Below are positions 51,045-55,227 of a DNA stretch of 55,227 bases, piece after piece. The stretch lies in the NCBI RefSeq assembly GCF_913060805.1, contig NZ_CAJXTC010000035.1:1-55227 (forward strand), given 5' to 3'. The notes below the pieces were generated by a model, which saw only the letters and a program-made list of their open reading frames with translations, was not told the DNA's origin and did no database searches. The position numbers and the translations under genes were made by a program. The DNA comes from an uncultured Draconibacterium sp. Its GTDB lineage: Bacteria > Bacteroidota > Bacteroidia > Bacteroidales > Prolixibacteraceae. Positions within the stretch are counted from its first letter, which is position 1. Each line of letters opens with the position of its first letter.

Positions 51045-52049
51045 ATGAGTAAAATATACAATTGGGCAGTATTAGGATGTGGGAAAATTGCCAATAAGTT
51101 TGTTAACGATCTGAAATTGTTGCCAAATGCAAAACTGTATGCGGCAGCCTCACGCGATTTAACTCGTGCGCAGGATTTTGCCAACGAACTGGGATTTGAA
51201 AAAGCGTATGGCAGCTACACCGAAATGGTTGAAGATCCTAACGTTGACGTGGTTTATATTGCAACGCCTCACTCGCATCACTTTGAACATACCATGTTGT
51301 GTCTTTCGCATAAAAAAGCAGTGCTTTGTGAAAAAGCATTTGCCATGAATCAACACGAAGTAGCACAAATGATACAATGTGCAAAAGACAACAATACTTT
51401 TCTGATGGAAGCTTTCTGGACGATGTTTCAGCCAAGTTTTCAAAAAGCGCTTGAAATTGTTAACTCCGGTGAGTTAGGGAAACTGAAAATGGTTCGGTCG
51501 GATTTTGCTTTTAACGCCGAATTTAATGTAGACAAACGCCTGTACAATGTGAAACTGGGTGGCGGCTCGCTTTTGGATATTGGTATTTACCCCGTGTTTG
51601 CAGCGTTGTCTTCTTTGGGTGTGCCTGACCTCATTAAATCTTATGCTGATTTTAGCCCCACCGGAAGCGAGGAAAGTATCCAAATGATTTTCAAATACAA
51701 AGGGGGAGAAATGGCCAGCCTGTCCTCAAGTTTTGCGGTACATTCGCCGGTTCAAACCGAATTTTGTTGCGAAAATGGCTATGTTATTCTGCATCCGCGC
51801 TGGTTTACACCAACCGATTTAACCGTTTGGAAAGATGGTGAAGAGCAACAGTTAATTCCAAACAAAACAAAAGAAGGTGCGGGTTATCAGTACGAAGCCA
51901 AACACGTAATGGAATGTTTGGATGCAGGATTGATTGAAAGTCCGAAAATGACTTGGAAAATGAGTGAAGATTTGATTCAAACGCTTGATCGGATTCGAAT
52001 TGATGCAGGCATATTTTTTCCGGATCACGATGAGAAAATATTTTTCTGA
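51045..52049 (+). CDS. Gfo/Idh/MocA family NAD(P)-dependent oxidoreductase
   Basis: A 334-aa cytoplasmic dehydrogenase. The Rossmann fold starts at NWAVLGCGKIANKFVNDL, with AASRDLTRA following. The family motif is CEKAFAMN (EKP-like, with Ala for Pro), and GGGSLLDIGIYPV carries the catalytic Asp-His-like region (here D-I-G-I-Y). It is of the trans-1,2-dihydrobenzenediol/1,5-anhydro-fructose reductase-like group by general layout. No sugar locus surrounds it, so the substrate is open. Confidence 0.88.
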   Translation: MSKIYNWAVLGCGKIANKFVNDLKLLPNAKLYAAASRDLTRAQDFANELGFEKAYGSYTEMVEDPNVDVVYIATPHSHHFEHTMLCLSHKKAVLCEKAFAMNQHEVAQMIQCAKDNNTFLMEAFWTMFQPSFQKALEIVNSGELGKLKMVRSDFAFNAEFNVDKRLYNVKLGGGSLLDIGIYPVFAALSSLGVPDLIKSYADFSPTGSEESIQMIFKYKGGEMASLSSSFAVHSPVQTEFCCENGYVILHPRWFTPTDLTVWKDGEEQQLIPNKTKEGAGYQYEAKHVMECLDAGLIESPKMTWKMSEDLIQTLDRIRIDAGIFFPDHDEKIFF

Positions 52050-52054
52050 ATTCT

Positions 52055-52078
52055 GTAAATCTCGAGTTATTGATTTAC
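52055..52078 (+). terminator. Weak hairpin after the oxidoreductase gene
   Basis: GTAAATC (52055-52061) pairs with GATTTAC (52072-52078) over a 10-base loop; moderately T-rich sequence follows. Confidence 0.35.
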
Positions 52079-52163
52079 GAGTTTCTTCTGATTTTTAAAT
52101 CGGCAGCTAAACCTTTCATCGATTAGGAGATTGTGTTTAATGAATTTTGCACCATTCTTTGTA

Positions 52164-52187
52164 AATTGCAAACTGCTCTTTGCAATT
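52164..52187 (+). promoter_or_regulatory. Perfect palindrome upstream of rex; candidate Rex operator
   Basis: AATTGCAAA-N6-TTTGCAATT, with 9-base arms and a 6-base spacer, ends 105 bases before the rex start. The arm length and spacer equal those of the known Rex operator (TTGTGAA-N6-TTCACAA extended by AT), with two changes per arm. It may mark autoregulation. No TAnnTTTG promoter was found in the 52050-52292 gap. Confidence 0.35.
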
Positions 52188-52292
52188 GGAAATCAGTAAG
52201 ATTTATATGTTAATATTAGGTAAATAATCATAGAATATTAATAAAGAAAAAATTCTCTAAATTGAGTTATTGCTAAATTTAAAGTGAACTAA

Positions 52293-52958
52293 ATGACAAA
52301 AGCTACAAAAGTGATCGCATTAAGAAAAAATAGAAAACAAGTTCCGGAACCAACTTTAAGAAGGTTACCGGGCTACTTATTTTTTCTTGAAAAAGTTCGT
52401 GAGCAGGGGGTGATGAATATTTCGGCACCGTCGATCGGAAAACAACTAAAATGCGATCCTACACAAGTAGTAAAAGATTTGGCATTTACCGGGGTAAAAG
52501 GAAAACCCAGGGTGGGGTACAATACTTACGAATTGTGTCATGCGCTGGAAGACTTCCTTGGATTCAACCATGTAAACGAAGCTTTTCTGGTTGGAGCCGG
52601 TAATTTAGGTTCAGCTTTAATGGCTTATCAGGAACACCAAACGCTGGGACTGAAGGTGATAGCAGCTTTTGATGTTGATGAAAAGAAGATTGGGCAACAC
52701 ATTGGAAATACTCCGGTTTTGGAGTACAATAAGTTGTTCCATTTGTCGAACCGGTTAGATGTTGAGATTGCCATTTTAACCACACCAAATAATGTGGCGC
52801 AAGAAGTAGCTGAAGATTTGGTGAACTGTGGTGTAAAAGCGATCTGGAATTTCACCCATGAAATATTGGATTTACCGGATCATGTAATTATTCAGAATAC
52901 ATCGATGAGTTCGTTTGCCGCTGTTTTATTACAACGCTTGAACGACTCAAAGAAATAA
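52293..52958 (+). CDS. rex: Redox-sensing transcriptional repressor Rex
   Basis: A 221-aa NADH/NAD-responsive repressor. The N-terminal winged helix (about 10-80) shows TLRRLPGYLFFLEKV and APSIGKQLKCDPTQVVKDL. The C-terminal Rossmann domain starts AFLVGAGNLGSALMAYQ, with AAFDVDEKKIGQ and AILTTPNNVAQEVAEDLV, and ends in the domain-swapped helix (NTSMSSFAAVLLQRL). Rex controls fermentative and respiratory genes, so the organism probably shifts between oxic and anoxic metabolism. A small gene follows 18 bases downstream. Confidence 0.95.
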   Translation: MTKATKVIALRKNRKQVPEPTLRRLPGYLFFLEKVREQGVMNISAPSIGKQLKCDPTQVVKDLAFTGVKGKPRVGYNTYELCHALEDFLGFNHVNEAFLVGAGNLGSALMAYQEHQTLGLKVIAAFDVDEKKIGQHIGNTPVLEYNKLFHLSNRLDVEIAILTTPNNVAQEVAEDLVNCGVKAIWNFTHEILDLPDHVIIQNTSMSSFAAVLLQRLNDSKK

Positions 52959-52976
52959 CTCAAAAAAGGAGAAAAA

Positions 52977-53177
52977 ATGAAAAAGATTAATTTATTCTTT
53001 AGATGCGCAGTCGATCAAATAAAGAAAAAATTCTTTAAAGGCAGAAAAAATGACATTAATCATGCATGTGCAGAGCTGCAAAATATGGAAGAAGAAAGCA
53101 AGGTAACAGCCGAAGAAAAGGAGCGGGAAGAGTACGCTCAAAACTACAACATAACAACGCGCTGGCAAACTGTATAA
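52977..53177 (+). CDS. Small uncharacterised protein downstream of rex
   Basis: A 66-aa protein, Lys/Glu-rich with an N-terminal amphipathic stretch (MKKINLFFRCAVDQIKKKFF) and a helical acidic middle (MEEESKVTAEEKEREEYAQN). No family is recognised. A strong AAAAGGAG site lies nine bases before the ATG, and the gene is 18 bases from rex, so co-expression is likely. A real gene is favoured by the ribosome site and spacing. Confidence 0.6.
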   Translation: MKKINLFFRCAVDQIKKKFFKGRKNDINHACAELQNMEEESKVTAEEKEREEYAQNYNITTRWQTV

Positions 53178-53203
53178 TTGCTCATTATTTGCTACTTCAA
53201 ATG

Positions 53204-53252
53204 CGATCAGTTTTCATTGATTGATCGTTTCCGGGTGTCATAAATTGCCCGG
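53204..53252 (+). other. Two inverted repeats between the rex unit and the TIM-barrel gene
   Basis: CGATCA/TGATCG at 53204-53227 and CCGGG/CCCGG at 53231-53252. Neither has a clean T-run; they may end the rex transcript. The 53178-53355 gap otherwise holds the next promoter. Confidence 0.35.
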
Positions 53253-53319
53253 ATATAAACTCGCGTAATTTCTCAAACACGTACCGCTATTCTGATCTGT
53301 GCCGTATTCGATTAATTGT

Positions 53320-53327
53320 TACATTTG
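53320..53327 (+). promoter_or_regulatory. Promoter -7 box of the TIM-barrel gene
   Basis: TACATTTG at 53320-53327 is an exact TAnnTTTG box; CTG stands 20 bases upstream (53297-53299) in place of TTG. The leader would be about 20 bases. Confidence 0.55.
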
Positions 53328-53355
53328 TTTTTCTGAAACAACTAAATTTAATACG

Positions 53356-54192
53356 ATGAATAAATCAGCGCTTTCTTTTCTACTAATATTGTTATTTACC
53401 CTTTCGCTAACTGCGCAGGAGGTAAAACGCCCCGATCCTCAGCCCGCACCAGAAACAAATGAATCGTTTAAGCTCGGAATGGCCGGTTATACTTTTGTGC
53501 ATTTCGATTTGCAAACCACATTGGAAACCCTAAAACGCTGCGATGTTCATTACCTCTGCATAAAAGATTTTCACTTGCCGGTTAACAGCACTTCGGCAGA
53601 AATTGAGGCATTTCATAAAAAATGTACCGAATACGGAGTTACCGGTTATGCGGTTGGTCCACTTTATATGAAAAGTAAAGAGGATATCGACAAGTATTTC
53701 GATTATGCGAAACGAGTGGGAGTTAAGACGATTGTTGGTGTGCCCGATTACGAGCTGCTTCCCTACGTAAACGAAAAAGTGAAAGAGACAGGCCTATATT
53801 TTGCCATTCATTTGCATGGCCCGGATATTGACATTTATCCGGATGCGGAAGATGTGTGGGAACATACGAAAGATCTTGATCCGCGAATTGGTATGTGTCT
53901 CGATATTGGTCACGATACCCGAAACGGAAAAGATCCGGTAGCCGACTTGAAAAAATACAAATCGAGGGTTTTTGATATTCACTTGAAAGATGTTACAGGC
54001 CGCACCAAAGAAGGTTACTCGGTAGAAGTTGGAAGAGGAATAATTGATTTTCCGGCTTTTATAAAAATGCTTCGCGAAGTGAATTACACTGGAGTTGTAA
54101 GTCTGGAACACGAACGAAATATGGATGATCCGTTTATGGGAATCGCCGAATCGATCGGTTATTTCAGAGCAATGATCGCCGCAACAAAATAG
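53356..54192 (+). CDS. Secreted sugar phosphate isomerase/epimerase-like TIM barrel protein
   Basis: A 278-aa exported protein; ATG 53356 gives the signal peptide ending SLTAQE (about residue 21), while the longer frame from 53299 adds no signal features. The AP-endonuclease-2/xylose-isomerase-like barrel shows KLGMAGYTFVHFDLQTTLE at the first strand and metal-binding marks MCLDIGHDTRNG, RVFDIHLKDV and VSLEHERN. The substrate is probably a sugar or cyclitol in the periplasm. It is followed by a terminator. Confidence 0.88.
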   Translation: MNKSALSFLLILLFTLSLTAQEVKRPDPQPAPETNESFKLGMAGYTFVHFDLQTTLETLKRCDVHYLCIKDFHLPVNSTSAEIEAFHKKCTEYGVTGYAVGPLYMKSKEDIDKYFDYAKRVGVKTIVGVPDYELLPYVNEKVKETGLYFAIHLHGPDIDIYPDAEDVWEHTKDLDPRIGMCLDIGHDTRNGKDPVADLKKYKSRVFDIHLKDVTGRTKEGYSVEVGRGIIDFPAFIKMLREVNYTGVVSLEHERNMDDPFMGIAESIGYFRAMIAATK

Positions 54193-54210
54193 AATCAACG
54201 AAATAAAATG

Positions 54211-54245
54211 AAAAGAGTTTTCCAGCATTGGGGAACTCTTTTTTT
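54211..54245 (+). terminator. Terminator after the TIM-barrel gene
   Basis: AAGAGTTTTCC pairs with GGGGAACTCTT (two G-T pairs) over a short loop, followed by TTTTT. A typical rho-independent terminator. Confidence 0.75.
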
Positions 54246-54325
54246 ATGCATTCATCCCGAATAATTATCAACATAAATAAATTAGTATTCTCTTTGAATT
54301 CCGGCTTATATCGCAGCTAATTTTA

Positions 54326-54333
54326 TATTTTTG
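54326..54333 (+). promoter_or_regulatory. Promoter -7 box of the TonB-family gene
   Basis: TATTTTTG at 54326-54333 ends six bases before the ATG at 54340, so the mRNA would be leaderless or nearly so. No good TTG box is found at -33. Confidence 0.45.
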
Positions 54334-54339
54334 CTGCAA

Positions 54340-55080
54340 ATGAAGATTGGAGAGTTATACAGAAGAAATGTTTATGGAGTAATCGGTACGCTGGTTTTCC
54401 ATATTCTATTATTTTCTGCGTTTTTGCTGGCCGACGTTAATATGAAGGGCAATCCAAAAGAGGAGGAGATTATGATCGAATTTCCTGCCGAAATACTCGA
54501 GCCAGAAATTATTGAACCTGAAACGGCAGAGGAAGAAAATACCGATCAACCCGATATCGAACAAACTACCAATACACGAACAAATGTTGCTTCAAATCGG
54601 TCGGCAACGGAAAATACCACCACTTCAACCGACGAGTTTTTCGACGATGACTACTTAAAAGAAGTGGAAGCTGCCAGACAACTCTCTCAGAATGTCAATA
54701 AAAACCTGGCTAAAGAAACAGTCGATTTAAGCGATATTGAAATGCCTGTTGAAACAACGGAAGGCATGGAGCGCGACTCGATAAAGAACGTAATTTACGC
54801 CGGAGAAAGTAATATCGTATACTACCTCGAAAATCGTTATCATTTGCGTTTGCCGGTTCCGGTCTATCTGAGCCAGGGAGGAGGAACAGTAATTGTTGAT
54901 ATTGTTGTAAACCGCCAGGGAAAGGTTGTTGAAGCCGAACCTCGCGACGACAGATCTATCCGCGATAAGCAGTTATTTGACTATGCAAAAGAAGCCGCAA
55001 GCCGAACTGTTTTTAACAGCGACAACTCAGCGCCTGCGCGCCAAAAGGGAACAATTCAATACACTTTCGTAGCACAGTAA
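54340..55080 (+). CDS. TonB-family energy transducer-like protein
   Basis: A 246-aa protein with one N-terminal membrane helix (VYGVIGTLVFHILLFSAFLLA), a long acidic linker rich in Glu, Pro and Thr (about 45-130) and a C-terminal TonB-like domain (GGTVIVDIVVNRQGKVVEAEP, ending TIQYTFVAQ). ATG 54340 (MKIGELYRRN) is chosen over an upstream TTG. It may couple the proton-motive force to outer membrane transporters, but no exbB, exbD or TonB-dependent receptor is adjacent here. Confidence 0.82.
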   Translation: MKIGELYRRNVYGVIGTLVFHILLFSAFLLADVNMKGNPKEEEIMIEFPAEILEPEIIEPETAEEENTDQPDIEQTTNTRTNVASNRSATENTTTSTDEFFDDDYLKEVEAARQLSQNVNKNLAKETVDLSDIEMPVETTEGMERDSIKNVIYAGESNIVYYLENRYHLRLPVPVYLSQGGGTVIVDIVVNRQGKVVEAEPRDDRSIRDKQLFDYAKEAASRTVFNSDNSAPARQKGTIQYTFVAQ

Positions 55081-55128
55081 ATTCAATGTTAATTGTTGTG
55101 GGGTTTAACACCATTTAACATCTTTTTC

Positions 55129-55159
55129 TTGTCGGATTTACAATATGCCTTTATATTTG
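55129..55159 (+). promoter_or_regulatory. Bacteroidota-type promoter at the window end
   Basis: TTG at 55129-55131, a 20-base spacer, then TATATTTG at 55152-55159. It points to a gene beginning near the right edge. Confidence 0.65.
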
Positions 55160-55208
55160 CGGTACGTTTATTTTCATAAGTTTAGGTTTAGTTAGGTTAG
55201 TTAGTTTA

Positions 55209-55227
55209 ATGAGAAAAGGATGGGTTG
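55209..55227 (+). CDS. Possible start of a gene cut by the window end
   Basis: ATG at 55209 followed by RKGWV, 49 bases after the TATATTTG box. Only six codons are present, so no family can be given. The leader is rich in TTAG repeats. Confidence 0.3.

Overview
The window comes from a Bacteroidota chromosome, most likely a marine or sediment member of the Marinilabiliales/Prolixibacteraceae type; the genus cannot be fixed from the sequence alone. The evidence is the Bacteroidota-type omega subunit, a DUF4835/PorD-like protein, three DUF6340 lipoproteins, a sphingolipid/sulfonolipid-type alpha-oxoamine synthase, promoters of the form TTG-N19/20-TAnnTTTG, and moderately AT-rich DNA. No tRNA, rRNA, CRISPR array, transposase or integrase was seen.

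Layout. (1) 139-5293, minus strand: enolase with a structured 3' end and terminator, a dispersed palindromic repeat, a C-GCAxxG-C-C protein, a GGGtGRT protein with its NifU-like partner, and the fluoride exporter CrcB with a DUF190 partner. A plus-strand PBP4-type D-Ala-D-Ala carboxypeptidase follows (5403-6830). (2) 7114-29998, plus strand: sixteen tightly packed co-directional genes that form an extracellular contractile injection system (eCIS). The order is DUF4255 cap protein, unknown 291-aa protein, sheath, two tube proteins, DUF5908 miniprotein, LysM tube/baseplate protein, VgrG-like spike, PAAR tip, gp25, baseplate J (Pvc11-like), Pvc12-like baseplate protein, a 1421-aa PKD-containing protein, tape-measure protein, cargo protein, AAA+ ATPase. 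The cargo gene, between tape measure and ATPase, joins an eCIS core (DUF4157, HEAAH) domain to a calpain-like cysteine protease domain. It is the most interesting object in the window. (3) 30137-32780: a CE15-like glucuronoyl esterase and, convergent to it, an alpha-oxoamine synthase. (4) 33035-38945: the housekeeping run bamD-rpoZ-coaBC-DUF4835-recN-cvfB. (5) 39099-44466, minus strand: a vWA-like membrane protein followed by three tandem DUF6340 lipoproteins. (6) 44632-55080: M28 peptidase, YdcF protein, an APH-RapZ fusion with a small Cys/Lys-rich protein, YebC, an isoprenoid-synthase-fold protein, a Gfo/Idh/MocA oxidoreductase, Rex with a 66-aa companion, a secreted xylose-isomerase-like TIM barrel, and a TonB-family protein.

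How the main locus should work (inference from PVC, Afp and AlgoCIS relatives): the tube/sheath proteins and cap build the contractile tail; the spike, PAAR, gp25, LysM, Pvc11 and Pvc12 proteins build the baseplate; the tape measure sets length; the ATPase assists assembly or loading; the 1421-aa protein is the best candidate for target recognition or a baseplate extension; and the DUF4157-calpain protein would be carried and delivered. No lysis, capsid, integrase or terminase genes occur nearby, so this is not a prophage.
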